Origin: Actinomycetota bacterium
GTDB lineage: Bacteria > Actinomycetota > Actinomycetes > Actinomycetales > Dermatophilaceae
DNA: 34,495 nucleotides
Assembly: GCA_020160805.1 (NCBI GenBank)
Contig: JAIUPO010000032.1
Span: 1 to 34,495 of the forward strand
Reading direction: 5' to 3'
Each line of letters starts with the position of its first letter. The first letter of the stretch is position 1. This document shows positions 23,183-31,109 of this stretch, one piece after another. The notes under the pieces are model-generated. The model did not search any database, had not been told where the DNA came from, and saw only the letters and a program-made list of their open reading frames with translations. The position numbers and the translations under genes are program-made.

Positions 23183-24093
23183 GCGCCGGTCACGACCACG
23201 GCGTCGGGACCAGCCACAGGGGCCGGCTGGCGGTCGCGTTCGCGATCACCGCGACCATCCTGGTCGCCGAGGTGATCGGTGCCGTGTGGACCGGCTCCCT
23301 GGCGTTGCTGGTCGACGCGGGGCACATGCTCACCGACGCCGCCGGGCTGGCCATGGCACTGGTCGCCGCGTCGCTGGCGCTGCGCCCACCCACCCCGGCC
23401 CGGACCTGGGGGTTCCGCCGTGCAGAGGTCCTCGCCGCCGGCGCCCAGGCGACCGTGCTCCTCGGGGTCGGGATCTACGCCTTCGTCGAGGGCGTACGGC
23501 GGCTCTACGAACCGCACGAGGTCAGCTCCACCGGCCTGCTCCTCTTCGGCATCGTCGGCCTGGCCGGCAACATCGCCTCGATGCTGGTCCTCAGCACCGG
23601 TAGGGCCGCGAACCTGAACATGCGCGCCGCGTTCCTCGAGGTCGTCAACGACGCCCTCGGGTCCGTGGCCGTCATCATCAGCGCCATCGTCATCGCGACC
23701 ACCGGGTGGGTCCGCATCGACGCGATCGCCGGCATGGTCATCGCCGCCCTCATCGTGCCCCGGGCGATCGCCATCCTGCGCGAGGCCGGCCACATCCTGC
23801 TGGAGTCGACCCCCAAGGGTCTGGACCTGGACGACGTCCGTGCCCACCTGCTCGCCGTCCCGCACGTTCAGGACGTGCACGACCTGCACGCCTCCACCAT
23901 CGCCACCGGACTGCCCGTGCTGACCGCCCACGTCGTCCTCGACGAGGAGTGCTTCACCGACGGCCACGCCGCCGAGATGCTCGCCCAGCTCCAGGACTGC
24001 GTCGCCGCCCACTTCACCGTCAGCATCGAGCACTCCACCATCCAGCTCGAACCCCCGCACCACGCCGAACGCGAGCACGCCGCCCATGCATAG
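23179..24093 (+). CDS. CDF-family (CzcD-like) metal cation exporter
   Basis: A 304-residue cation diffusion facilitator that exchanges Zn/Cd/Co for protons. Six helices are followed by a C-terminal cytoplasmic domain from about residue 210. The N-terminus is His-rich (MSAGHDHGVGTSH). The helix-2 site is HMLTD; the helix-5 site reads EVVND where Zn exporters usually have HxxxD, so His is replaced by Glu, which may shift metal preference. Start overlaps the ATPase stop (ATGA). Confidence 0.93.
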   Translation: MSAGHDHGVGTSHRGRLAVAFAITATILVAEVIGAVWTGSLALLVDAGHMLTDAAGLAMALVAASLALRPPTPARTWGFRRAEVLAAGAQATVLLGVGIYAFVEGVRRLYEPHEVSSTGLLLFGIVGLAGNIASMLVLSTGRAANLNMRAAFLEVVNDALGSVAVIISAIVIATTGWVRIDAIAGMVIAALIVPRAIAILREAGHILLESTPKGLDLDDVRAHLLAVPHVQDVHDLHASTIATGLPVLTAHVVLDEECFTDGHAAEMLAQLQDCVAAHFTVSIEHSTIQLEPPHHAEREHAAHA

Positions 24094-25687
24094 GCTGGCC
24101 CGTCCGGTCCGGACGGGCCATGGATACTTCCTGCTGGTGCTCGCGGCACGCATGCTGCTCGGTCTGCTGGGCGGTGCCGCCCTGTGGCTGGCGTTCCCGG
24201 GGAACGACGTGTGGTGGCTGGCGATCGTCGGGTGCGCTGCGCTCGCGCTGGCCACGGCCGGGGCGTCTTGGTGGGTCGGTGCGCTGTCCGGGTTGCTGTT
24301 GGGACTGGCCTGGTTCACGCCGATGTTCACCTGGGCCGGCACCTACGCCGGCGCTCCGGCCTGGCTTGCCATGAGCGTGGCCTCCGCCTTCTACCCGGCC
24401 GCCCTCGGCGTGCTGCTGACGCTGCTGCAGCGCACGGGCGCGGTCCGCCCCGTCGTCGGTGCCGCGGCGTGGGTACTGATGGAGTGGGCACGCTCGGTCA
24501 CCCCGTTCGGCGGCTTTCCCTGGGCACGGCTGGGCTTCAGCCAGGCGGACTCACCGATGCTCGGCGCCGTCAGCCTCCTGGCAGTCCCGGGATTCGGCTT
24601 CCTCCTCGCCTTGACCGGTGGTCTGCTCGCCGTGGCCGTGCAGCGGTTCCTCGCACCTGGGCGCACGCACCTGGGCAGGGCCACCGGAGCGCTGGTTGCT
24701 GCCGCTGTCCTGGTGGTCGGGCCGGTGCTGGTTCCCCGCCCGACCGGGGGAGAGCCGGTGCGCGTGGCCGCGCTCCAGGGAGACATCCCCGAGGGGTACA
24801 CCCGGACCCTGACCGCCGAGCCGGGGACGATGCTCAACCGGTATGCCGACCGCACCCACGAGCTAGCGGCCCGTGTCGACGCCGGCCAGACTGCGGCTCC
24901 GGACCTGGTCGTGTGGCCCGAGGGCGCCACCGACCTGGACCCGCTGGACCCGCGGGTCGGCCAGGCGGCCACCGACCAGATCATGGCGGCAGTGGAAGCC
25001 GTCGGCGCCCCGCTGGTGCTCGGTGGCCTGTCCCGACAGGGCGGTGCCGGGCCACCCGCCAACATGGTGTTCAGCTACCTGCCCGGGCTAGGGCTCGACC
25101 AGACGTACAGCAAGATCTATCTGGCGCCCTTCGGTGAGGTCATGCCGCTGCGCCCGCTCCTGAGGCACCTCAGCCCGTGGGTGGACCGGATCGTCGACCT
25201 CAGCGCCGGCGACCGCCCCGGCGTGGTGCCGGTGCCGCTTGCCGACGGCCGGCCCGTGGACCTGGGCCTGGCCATCTGCTTCGAGATCGTCGTGGACCGG
25301 GCAGTGCGCGACCTCGTCACCGGCGGCGCGCAGCTGCTCGTGGTCCCCACGAGCAACGCCTGGTTCGGCGAGGGAGACCAGTCCGTGCAGCATCTGGCCA
25401 TCTCCCGGGTCCGGGCGGTCGAGTACGGCCGCTCCGTCGCGCACGTCAGCAACGTCGGTGTCTCCGGACTCATCACCCCGGACGGAGTCGTTCACCAACG
25501 CAGCGACCCGTACACCCAGGCGACCCTGCTGGGGCAGCTGCCGGTGCGCACCGAGCAGACCCTCGCCGTCCACACCGGCCCCTGGGTCGTACCCGCCGCC
25601 GCCCTCGTCGTCGCCGTTGGGCTCTTCTGGCAACCACGGCGACGGCTGCCTCGCCGTGGATCACCCGGGGCCCACACAGGCGCCTGA
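24086..25687 (+). CDS. lnt: Apolipoprotein N-acyltransferase
   Basis: A 533-residue Lnt, which adds the third acyl chain to the N-terminal Cys of lipoproteins. N-terminal membrane helices (to about residue 215) precede a nitrilase-fold domain with catalytic triad E279 (VWPEGATD), K343 (YSKIYLAPFGE) and C398 (LAICFEIV). A last helix lies near residue 505. Start overlaps the CDF stop by 8 bp. Together with lspA it makes lipoprotein maturation a theme of this mobile cargo. Confidence 0.93.
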   Translation: MHRLARPVRTGHGYFLLVLAARMLLGLLGGAALWLAFPGNDVWWLAIVGCAALALATAGASWWVGALSGLLLGLAWFTPMFTWAGTYAGAPAWLAMSVASAFYPAALGVLLTLLQRTGAVRPVVGAAAWVLMEWARSVTPFGGFPWARLGFSQADSPMLGAVSLLAVPGFGFLLALTGGLLAVAVQRFLAPGRTHLGRATGALVAAAVLVVGPVLVPRPTGGEPVRVAALQGDIPEGYTRTLTAEPGTMLNRYADRTHELAARVDAGQTAAPDLVVWPEGATDLDPLDPRVGQAATDQIMAAVEAVGAPLVLGGLSRQGGAGPPANMVFSYLPGLGLDQTYSKIYLAPFGEVMPLRPLLRHLSPWVDRIVDLSAGDRPGVVPVPLADGRPVDLGLAICFEIVVDRAVRDLVTGGAQLLVVPTSNAWFGEGDQSVQHLAISRVRAVEYGRSVAHVSNVGVSGLITPDGVVHQRSDPYTQATLLGQLPVRTEQTLAVHTGPWVVPAAALVVAVGLFWQPRRRLPRRGSPGAHTGA

Positions 25688-25719
25688 TCCAAGGTGGGGG
25701 CCATCACGCCAGGGGCGGC

Positions 25720-26202
25720 TTATCCGTGGCGTACGGCAGAGAGTCCGACCCCGACGGCCACGCTCGCCGCGAGGAAGAGCGTGAAGAAGCGATACAGGCC
25801 CACGGCTGCTCCCCCGCCACGCACCGCGGTCGCGAAGAGTACGAGGGCCGCCAGCAGCACCAGCCCCCCAACGGCGACCACCACGGGGATCCCGGGCCTA
25901 CCACCGACAAGAACGATGCCGCTACCGAGGTTCCACGCCATGACCTCGGACCAGACTCGCCACGACGCCAGGTCCGACCCGCCCACGAACGCCTGACCGC
26001 CAGCAAGGACGATCTGGCCGACCCCGACCACTAGCACGAGGTAGGCAGCTGCCCATGACCCCATGGGCAGCGCCAGAGGCCCTGTGACGGCAGCGAGCAA
26101 CCCACCCAGCACGACCCCCACGGACCCGAGGTCCAGGAAGGGTCGATAGCTGGTCCAGACCTGCCGGTCCACCACGAACTCGGCTGGCTCAGCACGGGAC
26201 AT
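25720..26202 (-). CDS. Small membrane protein of unknown function
   Basis: A 160-residue protein with four or five hydrophobic helices (around residues 24-45, 48-70, 84-106, 112-132 and 138-157). I do not recognise the family. The ATG at 26200-26202 is preceded by GGAGAGG at good spacing, so translation is likely. It runs against lnt with a 32-bp gap and is the last intact gene before the right end of the Tn7-like element. Confidence 0.65.
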   Translation of the reverse strand: MSRAEPAEFVVDRQVWTSYRPFLDLGSVGVVLGGLLAAVTGPLALPMGSWAAAYLVLVVGVGQIVLAGGQAFVGGSDLASWRVWSEVMAWNLGSGIVLVGGRPGIPVVVAVGGLVLLAALVLFATAVRGGGAAVGLYRFFTLFLAASVAVGVGLSAVRHG

Positions 26203-26459
26203 GCGATACCTCTCCGAAGACTGCAACGACCCGGTCCCCGCGACTCCGCGGCCCCGGGCGACGGATGAACCACGCCTCGGCGGGGCAACCAGAACCGGGG
26301 CACCGCAGGTACAGCGGCAACCTGCAAGCACACGGTAGGTGTCAATGGCCAGTTGTAGGCGACCGGTGCTTCACCAGTTGGCCGCTGAGCCGAGTTGGAC
26401 AGGCTCGCCGGTCACCGGCGTTCCGGACACCACATCTGCAGCCCGACGAGGGCCCGGGC

Positions 26460-26827
26460 TATCGGCACGATGCGCAAGGGCAACCGCACTGAGGGCAGGC
26501 TGCAGGGCATTTACGTGCGCCGGTTCCGCGCGCTGGAGCCGACCGCCGATGAGACCGCGGGCCACGTGTTGTGGCAGGAGAAATAGCAGTCTGTCGGGAA
26601 GTCTTGCGCTCGTCCCGTTCCGGACCGGGACGGTGGTTTCGCGTCACCGTCACCCCGATCGCTGGCGGGACTCAGGTGGACCTCGTCCTCGGCAGCGTGG
26701 TCTGGGGCAGGTCGCAGCGGCTGCTACGACCCCCATCATCCGGCTCGGGCAACTGCTCGCGAGCCGCAACGCTCTCTATCGACTCGGGATGGTGATCGAG
26801 GAAGATGCGGGGAGCGCCCCCCGCTAG
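26460..26827 (+). pseudogene. Frameshifted remnant at the right end of the element
   Basis: Protein-like stretches occur in three frames in succession: MRKGNRTEGRLQGIYVRRFR (from 26469), then GRWFRVTVTPIAGGTQVDLV (about 26617-26690), then IIRLGQLLASRNALYRLGM (about 26737-26795), ending at 26827. The order suggests one old gene, perhaps a SRPBCC-like protein, broken by at least two indels. The family call is weak. The 26203-26459 stretch before it shows nothing recognisable. Confidence 0.4.
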
Positions 26828-26889
26828 CCGCCCACGAACCGATGCTGCCGACCCCCAGCCAGCCTGGTCTGCAGATCAGGGCCGAGATT

Positions 26890-26966
26890 CCGACAAGTTG
26901 TTGAGACAGCCGGAGTCTCACCAAGATGTCGCTGCGCAGGTCAGTGGGCTGCGCGCCCGACAGGTC
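26890..26966. repeat. Right-end TnsB-site-like repeats
   Basis: Read inward (reverse strand), 26965-26958 is ACCTGTCG at the same 16-bp offset from the terminus as ACTTGTCG on the left. Positions 26909-26891 read CTGTCTCAACAACTTGTCG and match the left repeat at 11900-11918 in 16 of 19 bases. The inverted orientation is what transposon ends require. Confidence 0.75.
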
Positions 26967-26969
26967 GCC

Positions 26970-26981
26970 CGAGAACCTACA
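26970..26981. repeat. Right terminal inverted repeat of the Tn7-like element
   Basis: CGAGAACCTACA, the exact reverse complement of 11846-11857; ends in ACA as in Tn7-like elements. Confidence 0.85.
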
Positions 26982-26988
26982 AGTGGGC

Positions 26989-27000
26989 TGTCGGATCCCA
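26989..27000. repeat. Right copy of the 12-bp flanking direct repeat
   Basis: TGTCGGATCCCA, 7 bp after the right terminus and in the same orientation as 11827-11838. Confidence 0.8.
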
Positions 27001-27102
27001 GGAGATGTCCACCGCTCCATCGGACAGGTCGCCGCCGGCCCTCGCCCGATATACACCGCGCCCACCTGTCGCGCCGTCGTCACTCGGTGGTTTCATGGGC
27101 GC

Positions 27103-27795
27103 ATGCATCGTCGCCGGGGTGGGATGGTGGCGCTCCTCACGTTCGTGGCGGCCGTGGTCGCCTTCACATGGATGCACAGCCGCCTTGGAGGTGACGACGC
27201 CGTGGCGCTGGCCAACGCCCGGCAGCTCATCGGGCTCGAACGAACACTCGGGGTGGACATCGAGCTCGGCATGAACCGTTGGCTCGCGAGGCGTGCCGTG
27301 CTCGTCACGTCGGAGGTGTATCTGTACCGGCTCTACTACCTGCCCGTCGCCGTGACGACCCTGTACTTGTGGTTGCGGCACCGTGAGATCTTCGTCCGGG
27401 TCACTCGAGCTTGGTTCGTCGTGGCCGCCCTAGCTTTGCTGGTCTACTGGCGCTTCCCCGTAGCCCCGCCGCGGTTCTCGACACCGGGCACGATCGACAT
27501 CGTCGCCGCACATGACCTGCTCGGGTCGCATCCGAGCAAGTCGGTCGGCGGGAATCTGAACTCGGCGTTCCCGAGCATGCACGTCGCCTGGTGCCTGTGG
27601 GTCGCGTACGGCCTTCACCTGGCGGGATCGCGGTGGTGGCCATGGTTGTTGCCGGTCGCAATGGCAGCCGTCGTACTGACGACGGGGAACCACTACGTCC
27701 TCGACATTGCCGCGAGCTGCGCCCTAGTCGGGCTGGCCCACATCGTGACCCGACCACGGTCCACCGGCAACATCCCTGTTCTTGGGCGTGAGTGA
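27103..27795 (+). CDS. PAP2/inositolphosphotransferase-like membrane protein
   Basis: A 230-residue integral membrane protein of the PAP2 superfamily (phosphatases and phospholipid head-group transferases). Five to six helices. Conserved phosphatase motifs C2 and C3 are visible as FPSMHVAW and NHYVLDIAA (HxxxD), and PVAPPRF fits the C1 region. Family members dephosphorylate lipid phosphates or transfer inositol phosphate; the substrate is not determined. The ATG at 27103 (MHRRRGGMVALL) or 27124 is preferred, as the frame upstream runs into the transposon end. Confidence 0.8.
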   Translation: MHRRRGGMVALLTFVAAVVAFTWMHSRLGGDDAVALANARQLIGLERTLGVDIELGMNRWLARRAVLVTSEVYLYRLYYLPVAVTTLYLWLRHREIFVRVTRAWFVVAALALLVYWRFPVAPPRFSTPGTIDIVAAHDLLGSHPSKSVGGNLNSAFPSMHVAWCLWVAYGLHLAGSRWWPWLLPVAMAAVVLTTGNHYVLDIAASCALVGLAHIVTRPRSTGNIPVLGRE

Positions 27796-28053
27796 AGGAC
27801 GGCGCGCGACAGGCGGCATGAGCGCGCAGGGTTTATCTGCGGAGTTCGTAGAACGCGTGGGGCCGGCCGCCATGCTTACGCTCGCCGACGAAGGTGAACC
27901 CACAGGTCGCTGTGCTCCCATCGCCCGCAATAGCTCCTCACGCACCACCGCAGTATGCGGGTCAGCTGACGGTCTGCGTGGGGAAGTTTGCTGCTCCCCT
28001 GGCGACAGTGAAGTTCCCCAGGGCGGCCGCACCCGGACGGCACACTTGTCGTC

Positions 28054-28206
28054 ATGCCCATCGCGATCGCCGTGGCCGTCCTCGTGCGCGACGGGCGGGC
28101 TCACGGCCTGGCGTGGTTCACCGCTGACGAGATCGGCCACCTCACCCTGGCCGACCCGTCCGGTCGGGCCCTACTGCAGGCCGCAGCCCGTTCCTCAACC
28201 ACCTAG
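28054..28206 (+). pseudogene. NUDIX hydrolase C-terminal remnant
   Basis: A 50-residue frame: MPIAIAVAVLVRDGRAHGL, then AWFTADEIGHLTLADPSGRA. The second half matches the C-terminal WFTPDEL...LADP pattern of NUDIX proteins, joined directly to a start like a NUDIX beta strand, while the catalytic Nudix box is absent. Probably an internal-deletion remnant. The 27796-28053 stretch before it shows no convincing gene. Confidence 0.45.
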
Positions 28207-28242
28207 ATCAGCCTTTGACGACCAGTGACAAGATGACCACTC

Positions 28243-29343
28243 GTGTCGTTAGACGTGGTCACCGAGGGGCTCGGGCGCGCGCTGCCGATCGTGGCCTTCC
28301 TGCTGGCGATCACCGCGGTCGCAGAACTCAGTGATCGCGCCGGAGTCTTCGATGTCATCGGGCATTGGATCGCTCGGCACGGACGACACCGGATGTGGCT
28401 GCTCTGGCTGCTCTTTTCGGGCTTCGCGGTGACATGCACGATCTTCCTCAGTCTCGACACCACCGCCGTCCTCCTCACCCCGGTCGCCCTCGCCGTCGCC
28501 AATCAGATCGGCGTCCCGCCGCGACCCTTCGCCCTGACCACGCTGTGGATCGCCAACACCGGCTCGCTTCTCCTGCCCGTCTCCAATCTGACGAATCTGC
28601 TTGCTTTGCAACGCCTTGAGATGTTGGGGGTGGATCACACGGCATACGTCCGCCTCGCCCTCGCGCCCGCGATCGCGAGCATCGCGATCACCCTCGCGGT
28701 CATCGCGGCCCTGCACTGGCGCGACCTGGGCACGCGCTATGCCGTGGACCCACCGGCCGATCCGCATGACCGGTTCTTGCTTCGCTGCGCGGCCCTCGCA
28801 TGCCTGGTCATCGGCCCCGCCTTCGCCGCAGGCTTGCCGCCGTGGGCCGTCGCTGCCGCCGCCGCGCTGGTCCTGGCCGCGGCGACCGCGTGGCGGGCCC
28901 CGCAGCACCTGAAACACCTCAACCTGCCGTGGCTGATGGCTCTCGCCTTCGCCGCGCTCACGATCGGGGTCGCCGCCGCGCACGACGCCGGACTCCTCAC
29001 CCCACTGCTCAATCTGGCGGGAACCGGCACCACGGCGCCTGACCTCCTCAGGGCCGCAGGCACCTCGGCCCTCACCTCGAATGCCATCAACAACCTGCCC
29101 GCCTATCTCGCCCTCGAACCCGCCGCGGCGGGCGATCGGCTGCGTCTGATGGCCGTTCTCATCGGCACCAACGCCGGCCCGCTCGTCACCCCATGGGCCT
29201 CCCTCGCAACGCTGCTCTGGCTGCAGCGTTGCCGGGCGGCCGGAGTGCGCTGGCGGCTGTGGCGCCTCGCGCTCGGCGGCTTCACCTGCGCATCGCTCTC
29301 AGTGCTCGGCGCGACGCTCGCCGTGCGCCTCGTCTCGAGCTGA
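28243..29343 (+). CDS. ArsB/SLC13-like anion permease
   Basis: A 366-residue membrane permease of the ion transporter (ArsB/NhaD/SLC13) superfamily, with about ten helices. Typical pieces are FLLAITAVAELSDRAGVFDV, FLSLDTTAVLLTPVALA and NTGSLLLPVSNLTNLLAL in the first half, and the inverted-repeat counterpart SNAINNLPAYLAL with IGTNAGPLVTPWASLATLLW in the second. Arsenite or another anion may be the substrate; no arsR or arsC is nearby. The GTG at 28243 lacks a ribosome binding site and homologues often have an extra N-terminal helix, so the 5' end may be trimmed. Confidence 0.82.
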   Translation: MSLDVVTEGLGRALPIVAFLLAITAVAELSDRAGVFDVIGHWIARHGRHRMWLLWLLFSGFAVTCTIFLSLDTTAVLLTPVALAVANQIGVPPRPFALTTLWIANTGSLLLPVSNLTNLLALQRLEMLGVDHTAYVRLALAPAIASIAITLAVIAALHWRDLGTRYAVDPPADPHDRFLLRCAALACLVIGPAFAAGLPPWAVAAAAALVLAAATAWRAPQHLKHLNLPWLMALAFAALTIGVAAAHDAGLLTPLLNLAGTGTTAPDLLRAAGTSALTSNAINNLPAYLALEPAAAGDRLRLMAVLIGTNAGPLVTPWASLATLLWLQRCRAAGVRWRLWRLALGGFTCASLSVLGATLAVRLVSS

Positions 29344-29418
29344 TAGCGCCTGGATGGCCCTCGCGGCCCGCCGAAGCTTCCAAGCTATAGGCCGGCGCCC
29401 GTTCGGTAGTGTTTCCGA

Positions 29419-30120
29419 ATGGACATGCTGAGCGGGGATGCCATCGCCGGTGCGGGGCTGCGTGAATGGCGCAAGCTGGCCCAGGGGCTGCACGCGCGGT
29501 ATGCCGTGCCGGACTTCGCCGGTGGCGCGCGTTTCGTGGCCGCCATCGGGAGCGTGGGTGACGCCCACGGCCACTACCCGAGAGTGTCGATGGGGCCCGG
29601 CTATGTCGACCTGAAATTGTCCACGGCCGACGCCATCTATCGCGATGACGACGGCGTGGAGCACATCGTGGAGTGGGTCACCCAACGGGATGTCGACACG
29701 GCCGCGGCGATCACAGCCTGCGCCGGCGACCTCGGCCTCACCGCCGAGCCAGACGCCGTCAGCGTCATCGAACTTGGTTTGGACACAGCGGATTCCTCGC
29801 AGATCGCGCCCTTCTGGGCCGCGCTGCTGACGGGCGACGCCGATGCCCGAGGACGCGGAACCCCAGGCGACGAAATCCGCGATGCCACCGGACGCAGCCC
29901 AAATCTGTGGTTCGGTGATGCTCCAGAAGCCAGCGGCCAACGCTTCCACCTCGAGGTCTATGTGCCGCGCTCCGTCGCCGCCGCACGGCTTGCCGATGCT
30001 CTGGCCGCGGGCGGCACCATCGTTGATGACAGCGAATCACCTGGCCTGACCGTCCTTGCCGATTCTCAGGGGAATCTCGCTGTCCTCTGCGTTGCCGAGC
30101 CTGCCCTCCCCGAGGACTAA
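29419..30120 (+). CDS. Pterin-4a-carbinolamine dehydratase / VOC fusion protein
   Basis: A 233-residue two-domain protein. Residues about 5-100 resemble pterin-4a-carbinolamine dehydratase (LREWRKLAQGLHARYAVPDF, GHYPRVSMGPGYVDLKLST, then VEWVTQRDVDTAAAI); the usual His-His pair is His-Tyr here (GHYP). Residues about 115-230 form a glyoxalase-like VOC domain (SVIELGLDTADSSQIAPFWA, RFHLEVYVPRSVAAARL). Similar fusions are common in actinobacteria, with no function established to my knowledge. Confidence 0.8.
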   Translation: MDMLSGDAIAGAGLREWRKLAQGLHARYAVPDFAGGARFVAAIGSVGDAHGHYPRVSMGPGYVDLKLSTADAIYRDDDGVEHIVEWVTQRDVDTAAAITACAGDLGLTAEPDAVSVIELGLDTADSSQIAPFWAALLTGDADARGRGTPGDEIRDATGRSPNLWFGDAPEASGQRFHLEVYVPRSVAAARLADALAAGGTIVDDSESPGLTVLADSQGNLAVLCVAEPALPED

Positions 30121-30213
30121 CCACTCCCACCCTGAGGCCATCTCGGTCAGACCGGGTGGCCCTCGGTGGTGACCCTCACAGTGGCGCCGCGAGCACAGCA
30201 ATAGCGTCGAAGT

Positions 30214-31077
30214 ATGTCCGCCCAGCCCCTCCACATCTCCTCTCAGGACAGCCTTTCCATCCGTCGCCGCTACGCCCATCCGTGGCGGTTCTTCTTCCTC
30301 GCCACGGCGATTCCGTGGGCCCTGTGGATTCCCGCCGCGTATGCCAGCCACGACGGCACCGGCTGGGGCGGCCTGGTCGCGACCCTCGGCATACTCGGCC
30401 TGTGCGCACCGCTCGCCGTGGCCTTCTGGATGACCCGCCAAGACCCCCTGATGCGCAGCGACATGCTGCGCCGGCTCTGGGATTTCCGTGGGGTCCGGCC
30501 GGCTTGGGTACTCGCCGCGGTCGGCATGATGCCGGCGGCAATCGTTGTGGCGACGTTGATCTCGCTCGCTTTCGGCCACTCCGCCGACCAGTTCGCCCTG
30601 CGCGGCGGAGTCACTTTCTCCGCCGGCATCCTGCCCGGTTGGATCGTGCTGGTTCTCGCGCCGATTGTCGAAGAGCTCGCGTGGCACTCGTATGGCACCG
30701 ACGCCCTACGGACCCGGTTTTCGATCGTCGGGGCGTCGCTGGTTTTCATCCCGATCTGGGCGATCTGGCACCTGCCGCTGGCCTTTGTCGCCGGCTCCTC
30801 GCAAAGTGAGACCGCGGCCGAGGGCTGGATCTATGCACTGAACTTCCCGCTGAGCATGATCCCGTTCGTGCTCCTTATGAACTGGATCTATTACCGCGCC
30901 AACCGCAATATCACGCTGGCCGTGCTCTTCCACCTCGCCGCCAATCTCATCACTCAGGTGCTGGCGACCGATCCCGATACCGAGGTGATCGCCACCGGAG
31001 TGCTCCTGATCGCCACGGCCGGGGTCGTATGGCGCGACCGCGCCTTCCTCTTCGCCCGCGGGCTCGCCAGGGAGTAG
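30214..31077 (+). CDS. CPBP-family intramembrane metalloprotease
   Basis: A 287-residue polytopic membrane protein of the CPBP (CAAX protease/bacteriocin-processing, Rce1-like) family. Motif 1 is PIVEELAWHSYG with the Glu-Glu pair, but the Arg usual in EExxxR is not present at its place. Motif 2 is IWAIWHLPLAF, and a third His lies in LFHLAANLITQ. About eight helices. Actinobacterial members have varied or unknown roles. It converges on the following TetR gene through a 7-bp-stem hairpin. Confidence 0.87.
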   Translation: MSAQPLHISSQDSLSIRRRYAHPWRFFFLATAIPWALWIPAAYASHDGTGWGGLVATLGILGLCAPLAVAFWMTRQDPLMRSDMLRRLWDFRGVRPAWVLAAVGMMPAAIVVATLISLAFGHSADQFALRGGVTFSAGILPGWIVLVLAPIVEELAWHSYGTDALRTRFSIVGASLVFIPIWAIWHLPLAFVAGSSQSETAAEGWIYALNFPLSMIPFVLLMNWIYYRANRNITLAVLFHLAANLITQVLATDPDTEVIATGVLLIATAGVVWRDRAFLFARGLARE

Positions 31078-31106
31078 GCCCTGAGCTTCGAGCAATGAGT
31101 CAGGGC
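31078..31106. terminator. Bidirectional terminator hairpin
   Basis: GCCCTGA (31078-31084) and TCAGGGC (31100-31106) pair perfectly with a 15-base loop, exactly in the 32-bp gap between two converging genes. Confidence 0.6.
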
Positions 31107-31109
31107 GCG

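Larger units (their letters stand above)
11846..26981. mobile_element. Tn7-like element with metal/cytochrome-c cargo (15.1 kb, defective)
   Basis: The ends are TGTAGGTTCTCG (11846-11857) and CGAGAACCTACA (26970-26981), a perfect 12-bp inverted pair starting TGT and ending ACA, as in Tn7-like elements. At 16 bp from each end lies AC(T/C)TGTCG in the same register, and further inside are longer repeats with CTGTCTC-N3-AACTTGTCG at both ends in opposite orientation. tnsA begins 93 bp from the left end, the usual position next to the R end. tnsB is cut to its N-terminus and no tnsC, tnsD or tniQ-like gene is visible. The chromosomal word GGCATAC is nearly absent inside. The insertion lies just upstream of the dnaK promoter region. 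Confidence 0.8.

Noticed and set aside
11841-26986. Classical 5-bp Tn7 target duplication
   Set aside because: The bases next to the ends are TGAGA on the left and AGTGG on the right, so no such duplication exists.
26989-27000. The 12-mer as part of the terminal inverted repeat
   Set aside because: It is in direct, not inverted, orientation relative to the left copy, so it cannot be an extension of the inverted ends.
27782-28228. 148-codon open frame after the PAP2-like gene
   Set aside because: Ser/Pro/Arg-rich shadow-like sequence without domain or ribosome binding site; it overlaps the NUDIX remnant in another frame.
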